NCBI GenBank assembly: GCA_001800675.1
Contig: MGVW01000062.1
Span: 1-10,609, forward strand
Reading direction: 5' to 3'
Source: Euryarchaeota archaeon RBG_13_57_23
GTDB lineage: Archaea; Thermoplasmatota; Thermoplasmata; UBA10834
Length of the DNA: 10,609 nucleotides
The position numbers were made by a program, and so were the translations under genes. The first letter of the stretch is position 1; each line of letters begins with the position of its first letter. Shown piece by piece: positions 1-6,890 of the stretch. The notes beneath the pieces were generated by a model. The model saw only the letters and a list, made by a program, of their open reading frames with translations, made no database searches and had not been told where the DNA came from.

Positions 1-1768
1 AGCTGGTTCCAAGGATCGTATCGGACAGGTACATGCCGCCCTGGTGGAACGGCGAGAGCGTCGCGATGACCCCGAAATCCTGGTACAACGCGTTCCACGT
101 GGTTGTTCGCTGCCACTGGTCCAGGACGAATGTCAACCACTCGAACACGGTCAACGTCACGAGCAGTGAGAAGTACATGAACATTCTCGACACGACGCTC
201 GGCTTCAGCACCATCCGCTTCGCTCCGACATACAGGAGGCAGGAGCCATAGGCAGCTGCGACCATGGTGACGACGGTAAGCACGTAAGCGACCAGCGTTA
301 TCAACAGGATGTCCGTGAGGGATTGTTCGAACATGGTCAGAGACACCGCTACCAAGGGGAAGATGAAGATGGGTGCAACGAAGATGGGGTACAGTATCTT
401 CGAGAAGATCATCGTGGTGACGGAGATCGGTCCGAAGAATAGGACCTTGATCGTGCCCTTGGTGATCTCGTGCGTGAAGCCCTTTGCGAAGAGGCCCCCG
501 ACGAATATGACGGAGCTAAGCAGAGCGATGCCGTATACGTATGTGAGCAGATTGAACGAGATATCGGTCCCGAATGGGGTCGAGGACCAAGAGATCGTGT
601 CCGGGTCGACGCCTGCGGGGAAGACAAGCACTTGTCCTTCGTCGACTCCGACATTCCCAGAGTTGTCCCTTACCGCCAGGGTCACCTCGTACATTCCCTG
701 CTCATCCGCGGTGAATGAGGCTGTCTGGCCGTGGAGTGTTCGGACCGTGTCGTTGTGCCCAACGAACCATATGTAGTCGCGTATACCCTGATCGTCGAAG
801 GATTCCGAGGCGTCTAGCTGGACATCGTCCCCAATCGAAACTTGAGCGTCAATGGCCATGTTCGCCTCAGGGGGATTGCTGTCCGTTCCGGTGGGCGTGA
901 CATGCACGGACGTGCCGCCCATGCCTGTGTTGCCGGCCGCGTCTCTCACGATGAGTTGGATGTTTAGGTCTCCTGCATTCTCACATCTGTAGGTTGGCCC
1001 GATACCGTACAGGACTCTATCCATGCTGTATTGATAATCTCGGAACACCCAAGTCCAATTGGTGACGAGCACATCGTCGGACGAACCCGAACCATCTAGT
1101 GTCACATACGACCCGGCAGACACCGACTGCTCTGGCCCTCCGTTGGCGAAGGGAGGCTGGTTATCAGAGCCGGAAGGGATCACCGTGACCGATGTGCGAG
1201 TTTCGTTCATGTTCCAGGAGGAGTCGACGACGATAAGGGAGACGTCGTAACTATCGATTGCATAGAAAGTGCGATGGACGATCTCACCATAAAGTTCGAT
1301 CTCCATGGAGTTCTCGCTGAACATCCAGATGTAGTAGATCAGTGCGACGTTGTCGGTGGATGCTGAGGCATCGAAAGTGACCGTTGTGCCGGAGACCACT
1401 GTCCTTGGCGGGCTGGCGATGGCTATTGGGTCGACATGGTCGTTTGAGTTGGGAAGAGTGCCCGGACCTTCGCCTCCATCGCCCATCTCGCCGATGTTGA
1501 ACCTCATAGCCTCGGACATCGCGAAGCTCATTATGTTGAAGATGATGGCCAAGAAGACGAAGAGTATCAACGCGCTCATCAGACCGTGCTTCGCCATCGT
1601 GCGAAAGTCCTTCTCAAAGATGGTGAACGCGCGCTTCAAGGTCGCCGATGGTCCGGACTTCCTGGTCTTGATTTCGCCGTACGACTTCGCATCATCTGCG
1701 AGATCGCTGGGCGGAGGAGGGAGCTCGTCATCAGGTGGAGGCACCTGGAGCTCTTCTGGGGGCGTCAA
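1..1768 (-). CDS. ABC-2 type permease with three extracytoplasmic PKD-like domains (3' end beyond the window)
   Basis: I translated 589 codons by hand from a TTG start; the frame is open to the left edge, so the C-terminus is missing. Residues 1-60 are a cytoplasmic tail rich in Pro and acidic residues near its start. A first membrane helix lies at about 63-84. Three PKD-like beta-sandwich repeats follow at about 112-198, 204-292 and 298-384, each with the G-x-x-V-x-F/L-D-A/G-S pattern, a Y/W-x-W core and a V-x-D-x-x-G-N-type ending. Further helices lie at about 403-427, 458-478, 485-515 and 528-547. The stretch after helix 2 (FTHEITKGTIKVLFFGPIS) is typical of ABC-2/NatB-type permeases. The TTG start is chosen because it overlaps the ATPase stop by 4 bases, has a good Shine-Dalgarno, and an in-frame TGA sits just upstream. 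Role: membrane subunit of an exporter working with the preceding ATPase; the substrate is unknown. The first internal ATG (residue 58) would remove the tail. Confidence 0.88.
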   Translation of the reverse strand, partial: MTPPEELQVPPPDDELPPPPSDLADDAKSYGEIKTRKSGPSATLKRAFTIFEKDFRTMAKHGLMSALILFVFLAIIFNIMSFAMSEAMRFNIGEMGDGGEGPGTLPNSNDHVDPIAIASPPRTVVSGTTVTFDASASTDNVALIYYIWMFSENSMEIELYGEIVHRTFYAIDSYDVSLIVVDSSWNMNETRTSVTVIPSGSDNQPPFANGGPEQSVSAGSYVTLDGSGSSDDVLVTNWTWVFRDYQYSMDRVLYGIGPTYRCENAGDLNIQLIVRDAAGNTGMGGTSVHVTPTGTDSNPPEANMAIDAQVSIGDDVQLDASESFDDQGIRDYIWFVGHNDTVRTLHGQTASFTADEQGMYEVTLAVRDNSGNVGVDEGQVLVFPAGVDPDTISWSSTPFGTDISFNLLTYVYGIALLSSVIFVGGLFAKGFTHEITKGTIKVLFFGPISVTTMIFSKILYPIFVAPIFIFPLVAVSLTMFEQSLTDILLITLVAYVLTVVTMVAAAYGSCLLYVGAKRMVLKPSVVSRMFMYFSLLVTLTVFEWLTFVLDQWQRTTTWNALYQDFGVIATLSPFHQGGMYLSDTILGTS

Positions 1769-2688
1769 CAGACATCACCTCTCGCAGTCCTCTCGAACAC
1801 CTCTTCCATGGTGCCGGTGGTCCTCATCTCGAACAGATCAACACCCTCCTGGACGAGTATCTTCGAGATTGTGGGGGCGTCTGCCTTTCTCTGAAGCGTG
1901 AGCGCAACCTGGCCTTCAATCACCTTGATAGACTGAAGGCGCAGCCCTCGGTCGAGGACCTCCTTCGCCTTCTGTGGGTCGGATACGTGCAGGATGTAAG
2001 ATGGCACGAGATACTTGTCCTTGAGCTCCTGTGCCGTCCCGCATGCGATTAGCTTTCCGCGATGTATGAACGCGAACCTGTCGACTATGTGCTCTGCCTC
2101 TATGAGGTTGTGGCTCGTGAAGAATATCGTGTTCCCCTTGGCGACGTACCCCCTGAAGTGCTCCCTCAGCTTCTTCCTGTGTATGATGTCGATGCCCTCG
2201 AAGGGCTCATCCAGGAACAGCAGGGGCGCGTCTGCCATGAGCACGCGCGCGAGTGAGACCCGCTGTCTCTGGCCTTGAGATAGCGAGGCTATCTTCTGGT
2301 CGATGAATCCTCTCAGGTCGGCCAGGTCCGCGACCGCGTTGATCCTTGCCAGCCTATCTCTCCTCTTGATTAGCATGAACTTTCCGAACATGTTCAAGTA
2401 GCGTCTCGGGGTCATCTCTTCGTAGAAGCGGGTCTCCTCCGAGAGTACAGCTATGTTGTCCCGGACCCAGACCGGATTCTTGCAGACGTCGATACCGAGG
2501 ACGCTGGCATCGCCTCCACTCGCCTGAGTCAGACCGCAAAGAACCTTGATGCAGGTCGTCTTTCCCGCGCCGTTCGGCCCAAAGAACCCGAATATCTCCC
2601 CGCGGCCCACATTGAGGCTCACGGAGTCTAGCGCTCGAACTGTCCTGTAGTCCTTGACGAGACCGTTGGTCTCTATCACTGAGAACAC
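1765..2688 (-). CDS. ABC transporter ATP-binding protein (ABC-2 exporter type)
   Basis: The protein is 307 residues, the usual length for a CcmA/NatA-like ATPase with a C-terminal extension. Walker A GPNGAGKT lies at 37-44, signature LSQGQ at 136-140, Walker B LLFLDEP at 156-162, and the H-switch His is at 193. The Q-loop position reads SEE (83-85) rather than Gln, and the D-loop reads EGID instead of SGLD; both variants look tolerable for an ABC-2 ATPase. Residues from about 215 form the accessory domain common in this family. The start is GTG; an in-frame TAG lies four codons upstream, so no longer form is possible, although a second GTG at codon 4 is an alternative. It forms the energising subunit with the downstream permease (4-base overlap). 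The membrane partner suggests export, but the substrate cannot be read from the sequence. Confidence 0.93.
   Translation of the reverse strand: MFSVIETNGLVKDYRTVRALDSVSLNVGRGEIFGFFGPNGAGKTTCIKVLCGLTQASGGDASVLGIDVCKNPVWVRDNIAVLSEETRFYEEMTPRRYLNMFGKFMLIKRRDRLARINAVADLADLRGFIDQKIASLSQGQRQRVSLARVLMADAPLLFLDEPFEGIDIIHRKKLREHFRGYVAKGNTIFFTSHNLIEAEHIVDRFAFIHRGKLIACGTAQELKDKYLVPSYILHVSDPQKAKEVLDRGLRLQSIKVIEGQVALTLQRKADAPTISKILVQEGVDLFEMRTTGTMEEVFERTARGDVC
1775..1780 (-). promoter_or_regulatory. Shine-Dalgarno that supports the TTG start of the permease
   Basis: On the minus strand AGGTGA lies inside AGAGGTGAT, a good match to the archaeal anti-Shine-Dalgarno, with six bases between it and the TTG at 1768. 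It sits inside the last codons of the ATPase gene, which implies coupled translation of the two subunits. The nearby ATG (1775-1773) is in another frame that ends within 15 codons. Confidence 0.7.
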
Positions 2689-2712
2689 CGCCTTGAACTA
2701 GGTGCGAGGGGG

Positions 2713-2720
2713 TTCAAATA
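2713..2720 (-). promoter_or_regulatory. weak candidate TATA box for the ABC operon
   Basis: The minus strand reads TATTTGAA, starting 32 bases upstream of the GTG start at 2688, the spacing expected for a leaderless archaeal transcript. The match to TTTATATA is poor. A short AAGG just before GTG is the only Shine-Dalgarno-like sequence. The call rests mainly on position. Confidence 0.3.
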
Positions 2721-2810
2721 CCCAAACGTGGAGGATATCACGTCTGATAACGCTAGTCCGAGACATACTGGCGGTGGTCTGACGGAGCGCGCAGGGCGAT
2801 TTCTGCCAGT

Positions 2811-3296
2811 CTACTTCTTACGCGTGACCTTCTTGACGGGAAACATGATCTTCGCGTAGATTATCATCTTCCCGTCAACCATCTCGGGCTTCTTCGCGTA
2901 GATCTCCATGGACGGACCGGTAACGACACAGCCCTTCTTCGCCACGAACTGCATGAGGATATCGTACGACTTCTGATACTCGCTTGCTGGACCCTTGTGC
3001 GAAAGTGTCGCCACGGTCATCGCAGGTAGTTTTCGCATCCTGATATCTCCCTCGGGGTTGGCTTTGCCCTTGACCGTTATCGCGACGTCGGTCCTGCACT
3101 TCTCCGGAGGGGTCGACTTCGGGTCACTGTAGTATATGCAAATGGGATAGAACCCAGGCATGACTTTCTTCTGCTTCTTCACCCACTCGTAGAGTCGCGG
3201 TATGTATTTGTCGAAGGGAATGGTGCCGTAGCTGCCAACATATTCTATGTAGGCTAGCGTGACCGCCTTCCTCTTCTCCAGCTTCGCAGCCGCCAT
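2811..3296 (-). CDS. GyrI-like small-molecule-binding domain protein
   Basis: The protein is 161 residues from the ATG at 3296. It looks like a stand-alone GyrI-like (AraC effector-binding) domain of the SHS2-repeat type. The first half has AYIEYVGSYGTIPFDKYIPRLYEWVKK-like text (residues 15-41). The second half has the typical KGP-x-S-E-Y turn (101-107), an alpha helix (about 106-120) and the GPSMEIYAKKPE block (127-138), which matches the family's G-P-x-x-E-x-Y-x-x-x-P-E signature. No DNA-binding domain is present, so it is a lone ligand-binding or hydrolase-like domain. A longer reading from 3398 would overlap the AOR gene by about 40 bases and add 34 Ser/Arg-rich residues unlike the family; I reject it. 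The stop is TAG. It lies 61 bases after AOR on the same strand and may be co-transcribed with it, but a TATA-like sequence in the gap could serve it alone. Function is unknown. Confidence 0.8.
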   Translation of the reverse strand: MAAAKLEKRKAVTLAYIEYVGSYGTIPFDKYIPRLYEWVKKQKKVMPGFYPICIYYSDPKSTPPEKCRTDVAITVKGKANPEGDIRMRKLPAMTVATLSHKGPASEYQKSYDILMQFVAKKGCVVTGPSMEIYAKKPEMVDGKMIIYAKIMFPVKKVTRKK

Positions 3297-3324
3297 ATTC
3301 TCACGTCGAGGGGAAGAGCGGTTC

Positions 3325-3332
3325 GATATTAT
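3325..3332 (-). promoter_or_regulatory. candidate TATA box for the GyrI-like gene
   Basis: The minus strand reads ATAATATC about 29-36 bases upstream of the ATG at 3296, which would give a leaderless or near-leaderless mRNA. No Shine-Dalgarno is evident before that ATG, which fits. It lies in the 61-base gap after AOR, so the gene may have its own promoter in addition to read-through. Confidence 0.4.
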
Positions 3333-3357
3333 CATTGTGCTGGAGACGCACCGGTTG

Positions 3358-5148
3358 TCAGATGTCGAGCGCTTCGAGGGCCTGCTTGGTGGGAACACCG
3401 TCGTCTGACCAGCCCCAGAGCCTGTAGTACTCCGTGAGTTCGTTCTCGAAGTCGGTCTTGTTCACGACCGCACCCTTGGACGGCCCATCGTGGATCGGCG
3501 TGGTGAACAGTCTCTCGGGCAGCGTGTCATCCTTCCTGCCCAGACCCTCCCTCAGGTTGAACAATCGCTCGACCGTCCATATTCGCGCGCCCACCTTCTT
3601 GAGCTCGTCCACAGTGTAGCCCGTCCCGGTCGCGGCATTTGTCAACATCACCATATTATTCCAGTCGTTCGCGAAGGCGTTCCTCGCGCCGAACTTGCAG
3701 AGGATCATCGCGTCGTACACAGTGAAGAGTTCCTGGAGCTCCTTCAGCGTCTTCGCCTTTCCCTTGACGGTGAACCTGTCCAGGACTCCCTGGAACAGCT
3801 CTGGGACGTACATGGTCGCCCTCAGGTGACAAGCGCCTCTTGTTGAGGTCGCGAATGCGAGCGACATGCCTTGGATCCCTCTTGGGTCGTATCCGGGGAA
3901 TTCCATTCCCTTGACGTTCATCGCGTACTTCTTCGCCTCGGGTCCGTACTTTGCCACTAGCCTGTTGGAACCCTCACCGATATCCTTGCCAAGACCTACT
4001 CTCTTGCCGGTCATCTCCACGAGCTTGATCATCGCCCTGTGGTCTCCCCACACCAGCTTCAGGCCGTCCGTTTCCTTGTCCGTTATGATGCCCTTCTCGT
4101 AGAGCTCGTACGCGCACGCTATTGTGTCCGCGCACGATATGGTGTCCATGCCGTACATGTTGCACAGGTGGTTCGCCATTATGATCGATTCGAGGTTGGA
4201 GTTCCCAAGGTTGGATCCGAACATCGCCAGGGTCTCGTATTCCGGGCCCTCGGTCAGCGCCTGGTAGTCCTTTTCCGCCTTGGTCATGTTGCCGCAGTGC
4301 AATGGACACCTGGCGCATGCCGTATCCTTCGTCTTATGGTTGTTGACGAGTGCGTCTCCCCCTATCTTCTCGTACTCGGGGTAGTATCCAGTCTGGAAAT
4401 TCCTTGTTGGTATCGTGCCTGCCTTCCCGGTGATTCCGACGACCATCGAGGTGCCGTACTTCGAGAACGCGGCTGACTTCTCCTTCACGGTCGCCGTGGC
4501 CGTCTTGAAAGTCTCCTTGAGCTTCTCGGGGTCGGCCTGTGGGACCTCCTTCGTCCCGTGTACGACGACGGCCTTGAGGTTCTTGGATCCCATGACAGCG
4601 CCGACACCTCCCCTTCCAGCTGCCCTGTGATGGTCGTTCATGATCGCGGCATATCGCACGAGCTTCTCTCCTGCGGGTCCAATCACGGTGGCTTTGGCCT
4701 TCGCGTGCCTTTCCTCCAGCGCGTCGACGGTCTCGAACACGTTTCTGCCCCATAGATCAGAAGCGTCTCTCAACTCAGGTCCGCCATCTGTGATGAGCAG
4801 ATATACCGGCTTCGCAGCTTTTCCCTTGATGACGATCCCGTCATAGCCTGTCTTCCTGAACATCGGCCCCCAGTGGCCTCCCGAATGGGCCGATAGTATC
4901 GCCCCCGTAAGGGGCGATTTCGTCGTGACATTGTAGAATGCGGTGAACGACCCGTACGTGCCCGTGTACGGTCCGGCCATGAATATTAGCCGGTTCTCCG
5001 GGTCGAATGGATCCACCTTCGGCTTGTTCTCCTGGTAGAGAATCTTCGCTGCGAGGCCCCTACCTCCGAGGTATTTCCTTGCGTCCTCTTTCAAGACCTC
5101 GTGGTCCGCGAACTTGCCTGATGTCAGATCGACTCTCAGAATCCTCAT
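3358..5148 (-). CDS. tungsten-type aldehyde:ferredoxin oxidoreductase family protein
   Basis: The protein is about 596 residues, the usual length for the AOR family (about 600). Members oxidise aldehydes to carboxylic acids in the cytoplasm, using a tungsten (or molybdenum) bis-pterin cofactor and one [4Fe-4S] cluster, and pass electrons to ferredoxin. Numbering from an upstream TTG, one residue longer, the N-terminal domain runs to about residue 205 and contains the RAAGRGGVGAVMGSKNLKAV pterin-binding stretch (176-195). Cluster ligands are Cys279, Cys282 and Cys286 (CARCPLHC) and Cys485 in ILCKF. GPEYE (302-306) supplies the conserved acidic residue, and YDPRG...RGACHLR (421-444) is the second pterin/active-site region. 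I chose ATG 5148; TTG 5151 directly before it is possible. The subfamily (AOR, FOR, GOR, WOR) cannot be assigned by eye, and no partner subunit, ferredoxin or MoaD-like gene lies nearby. A GyrI-like gene follows; a TauE permease is divergent. Confidence 0.95.
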   Translation of the reverse strand: MRILRVDLTSGKFADHEVLKEDARKYLGGRGLAAKILYQENKPKVDPFDPENRLIFMAGPYTGTYGSFTAFYNVTTKSPLTGAILSAHSGGHWGPMFRKTGYDGIVIKGKAAKPVYLLITDGGPELRDASDLWGRNVFETVDALEERHAKAKATVIGPAGEKLVRYAAIMNDHHRAAGRGGVGAVMGSKNLKAVVVHGTKEVPQADPEKLKETFKTATATVKEKSAAFSKYGTSMVVGITGKAGTIPTRNFQTGYYPEYEKIGGDALVNNHKTKDTACARCPLHCGNMTKAEKDYQALTEGPEYETLAMFGSNLGNSNLESIIMANHLCNMYGMDTISCADTIACAYELYEKGIITDKETDGLKLVWGDHRAMIKLVEMTGKRVGLGKDIGEGSNRLVAKYGPEAKKYAMNVKGMEFPGYDPRGIQGMSLAFATSTRGACHLRATMYVPELFQGVLDRFTVKGKAKTLKELQELFTVYDAMILCKFGARNAFANDWNNMVMLTNAATGTGYTVDELKKVGARIWTVERLFNLREGLGRKDDTLPERLFTTPIHDGPSKGAVVNKTDFENELTEYYRLWGWSDDGVPTKQALEALDI

Positions 5149-5191
5149 CAAACGGTGCCCCCATCTTAGGCCGTCGAACGAATTGCTACAG

Positions 5192-5200
5192 AATATAAAA
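5192..5200 (-). promoter_or_regulatory. TATA box of the AOR gene
   Basis: TTTTATATT on the minus strand is the best archaeal TATA match in the window and is preceded by a purine-rich BRE-like AAATCC. Initiation about 25 bases downstream would fall near 5170 and leave a leader of roughly 20 bases before ATG 5148. That leader contains a run of Gs (GGGGGCACC) that may act as a poor ribosome-binding site. Confidence 0.6.
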
Positions 5201-5236
5201 GGATTTGGGATACTTCAGTTGAGACCCCACGTTGTT

Positions 5237-5283
5237 CGCAAAACATACGCAAAATCGATTGATTGTTCGAACGATTGTACAAT
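5237..5283. promoter_or_regulatory. candidate operator region between AOR and the TauE permease
   Basis: Several short symmetric elements are packed into 47 bases. CGCAAAA is repeated at 5237-5243 and 5248-5254, exactly 11 bases (one helical turn) apart. GTTCGAAC (5265-5272) is an 8-base palindrome and ATTGTACAAT (5274-5283) a 10-base palindrome. TTGTTCG also occurs twice (5232-5238 and 5264-5270), 32 bases apart, about three turns. The cluster lies between the two divergent promoters, just upstream of the TauE TATA box. This is where an archaeal activator or a shared repressor would bind. The regulator is unknown. Confidence 0.4.
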
Positions 5284-5291
5284 AAGACGTG

Positions 5292-5299
5292 TTTAATAT
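5292..5299 (+). promoter_or_regulatory. TATA box of the TauE/SafE permease gene
   Basis: TTTAATAT begins 29 bases before the GTG start at 5321, so transcription would start at or within a few bases of the start codon. The core GTTTAATA is also found, at almost the same distance, before the oligopeptidase B gene. Confidence 0.55.
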
Positions 5300-5320
5300 G
5301 CAGGATTCTTTAACAAGGGT

Positions 5321-6130
5321 GTGGCATTCGAGGGCATCAGCCTAGAGTCGTTGCTCATCGTGGCTGCGCTTTGCGCAATCGTTGCGTTCTTCTACTCGAA
5401 CCTCGGCCTCGGGGGCGGACAGCTGTATGTTCCCATCATGGTCTTGGCCTTCACCAGCCTCGAGATGCGCGAGATCGTTCCTCTGTCGCTCACATTCGCC
5501 TTCGTCACGATGATCAGCGCGACGCTAACGCACAGCAGGAAGAAGCTTGTCGATTTCAAGCTCGGGCTTACGCTTGCTCTTGGAGGACTCATCGGAGTGG
5601 TTGCGGGCGCACTATTCACATTGAATGCAGACGAGTGGATCGTCAAGGCTAGTTTCGCTGCTCTTCTGGTGATTGTCGCCACCAAGATGATCTACGATTT
5701 GTACAAGAACAGACAGGACAACACCATAAGTCCTGACGGGTTCACGTGGAAGCGCAAGATGGCGGGCGTCGGCATTAGCGTCTTGACGGGCCTGCTGATA
5801 GGCAGCTTCGGCATCGGAGGAGGAGTTGTGAGTGTGCCTCTTATCATATACGTATTCCGGGTGGAGGCGAGGAGGGCGATCGGCACTTCCGCGCTCATGG
5901 GCGCGATTCTGACTCCTGCGGCGTTCCTTGCCTACGCACTCGGCGCTGAAGGGAGTATCATCATACACTATGACGTCGCGTTCGTTCTCGCGCCGTTGAT
6001 AATGGTCATGGCGATCATAGGATCCACATGGGGCCTTCAGAAGCTTCGGACGAAGGCTGTGAAGACGATCTTCACGTGTGGTGTGTACCTCGCGGCCGCC
6101 GGGATGATATACAGTCTTCTCATGCAGTGA
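5321..6130 (+). CDS. TauE/SafE (DUF81) family membrane permease
   Basis: The protein is 269 residues and largely hydrophobic, with about eight membrane segments in two homologous halves. The half-repeat signatures are NLGLGGGQLYVPIM (27-40) and GSFGIGGGVVSVPLI (161-175), both typical of TauE/SafE proteins. The loop at about 126-147 is charged and separates the halves. Characterised relatives export sulfite, sulfoacetate or related organic anions, or serve taurine metabolism; the substrate here cannot be deduced. The start is GTG, chosen because the hydrophobic N-terminus begins directly after it and a TATA box lies 29 bases upstream, which suggests a leaderless transcript. It is transcribed away from the AOR gene across a shared 172-base control region, so linked regulation is possible. 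The gene ends in TGA, and 120 bases separate it from PdaD. Confidence 0.9.
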   Translation: MAFEGISLESLLIVAALCAIVAFFYSNLGLGGGQLYVPIMVLAFTSLEMREIVPLSLTFAFVTMISATLTHSRKKLVDFKLGLTLALGGLIGVVAGALFTLNADEWIVKASFAALLVIVATKMIYDLYKNRQDNTISPDGFTWKRKMAGVGISVLTGLLIGSFGIGGGVVSVPLIIYVFRVEARRAIGTSALMGAILTPAAFLAYALGAEGSIIIHYDVAFVLAPLIMVMAIIGSTWGLQKLRTKAVKTIFTCGVYLAAAGMIYSLLMQ

Positions 6131-6215
6131 GATTCAAGCGGTGGTGAGACAGCTCCGGGCTCTGGCGTTTCTAGGATGTTGGATGCGGAGATGACTTATC
6201 GGGGTTGAAGAATCA

Positions 6216-6223
6216 GTTTTAAG
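6216..6223 (+). promoter_or_regulatory. candidate TATA box of the pdaD gene
   Basis: GTTTTAAG lies 35 bases before ATG 6251. Initiation about 25-30 bases downstream would fall near 6245-6250, giving almost no leader. It also argues against the upstream TTG at 6239, which would probably be outside the transcript. The rest of the 120-base gap after the permease gene shows nothing I recognise. Confidence 0.4.
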
Positions 6224-6250
6224 AACTCGAATCGCACATTGTATCCACTC

Positions 6251-6841
6251 ATGCGCATGATTCCAAAGAAGCTCTTCTTCACGAAGGGCGTAGGGCGGCA
6301 CAAGTACCAGCTGCAATCGTTCGAGCTCGCATTACGGGATGCCGGAATCGAGAAGTTCAACCTGGTCTCCGTCTCGAGCATATTGCCAGCTGGCTGCCAG
6401 ATAGTACCACGCGAGGAGGGCCTGAAGGAGCTCAGGCCCGGTCAGATAGTGTTTGTCGTAATGGCGCGGAACGCTATCGACGAGCCCAACAGAATGGTTG
6501 CGTCGTCCATCGGATGCGCGGTGCCCGCAGACGGAAGTCACTACGGGTACTTGTCGGAGCACCATGCGTTCGGCGAGAACGCGGAGACCGCGGGTCACCA
6601 TTCAGAGGATCTAGCCGCCACAATGCTCGCGACCACGTTGGGAATCGAGTTCGACTCGGAGAAGGATTGGGACGAGCGTGAGGATATCTACAAGATGAGC
6701 GGAAAGATCGTCAAGTCACTCAATGTCACCAAGACAGCGGAGGGTGACAAGGGCGGCCTGTGGACGACAGTTGTCGCTGCGGCGGTGTTTGTCACCGGTC
6801 CAGATTCCGAGGATGAATCCGCCCAGTCTTCGAAACCATGA
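6251..6841 (+). CDS. pdaD: pyruvoyl-dependent arginine decarboxylase
   Basis: It decarboxylates arginine to agmatine, the first step of archaeal polyamine synthesis. The proenzyme cleaves itself at a conserved Ser-Ser bond and the new N-terminal Ser becomes the pyruvoyl cofactor. The cleavage motif is VSSILPAGC; counted from ATG 6251 the break is expected between Ser42 and Ser43. Other family marks are MIPKK-FFTKGVG near the start, SFELALRDAGIEKFNLV before the cleavage site, YGYLSEHH-FGE in the middle, and EDLAATMLATTLGIEFD with EGDKGGLWTTVVAAAVF toward the end. Length is about 196 residues, with a short acidic/Ser-rich tail after the conserved end. ATG 6257 (MIPKK) matches the usual family N-terminus and is an equally good start; TTG 6239 is less likely. 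It ends with tandem TGA TGA and is followed after 49 bases by the deoxyhypusine synthase-family gene on the same strand. Confidence 0.94.
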   Translation: MRMIPKKLFFTKGVGRHKYQLQSFELALRDAGIEKFNLVSVSSILPAGCQIVPREEGLKELRPGQIVFVVMARNAIDEPNRMVASSIGCAVPADGSHYGYLSEHHAFGENAETAGHHSEDLAATMLATTLGIEFDSEKDWDEREDIYKMSGKIVKSLNVTKTAEGDKGGLWTTVVAAAVFVTGPDSEDESAQSSKP

Positions 6842-6878
6842 TGATCATTTGCTGAGATTGAGCATCTGTCGGCAAAAC

Positions 6879-6885
6879 GAGGGTG
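6879..6885 (+). promoter_or_regulatory. Shine-Dalgarno that sets the start of the deoxyhypusine synthase-family gene
   Basis: GAGGGTG ends five bases before ATG 6891 and is close to the archaeal consensus GAGGTG. It supports ATG 6891 over the much longer open frame that begins inside pdaD, and fits a second gene in an operon, in contrast to the leaderless-looking first genes nearby. A GTG at 6885, two codons upstream in frame, is less likely because it overlaps this site. Confidence 0.6.
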
Positions 6886-6890
6886 TGGAT

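Noticed and set aside
409..1250. Several open frames of 60-155 codons on both strands across this region.
   Set aside because: They overlap the single long permease frame, which has continuous domain structure; the others have no recognisable family content.
2708..2726. GGGGGTTCAAATACCC on the plus strand looks like a tRNA T-arm.
   Set aside because: The upstream part would be the coding end of the ATPase gene, no D-arm, anticodon arm or matching acceptor stem is seen, and no 7-base acceptor strand with discriminator follows.
2767..2810. Inverted repeat ACTGGC / GCCAGT after the GyrI-like stop, a possible terminator.
   Set aside because: The arms are only six bases with a 32-base loop and no T-run follows on either strand.
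6723..6890. 5' extension of the deoxyhypusine synthase-family frame into pdaD.
   Set aside because: It overlaps pdaD by 119 bases, has basic low-similarity sequence, and a good Shine-Dalgarno precedes the internal ATG 6891.
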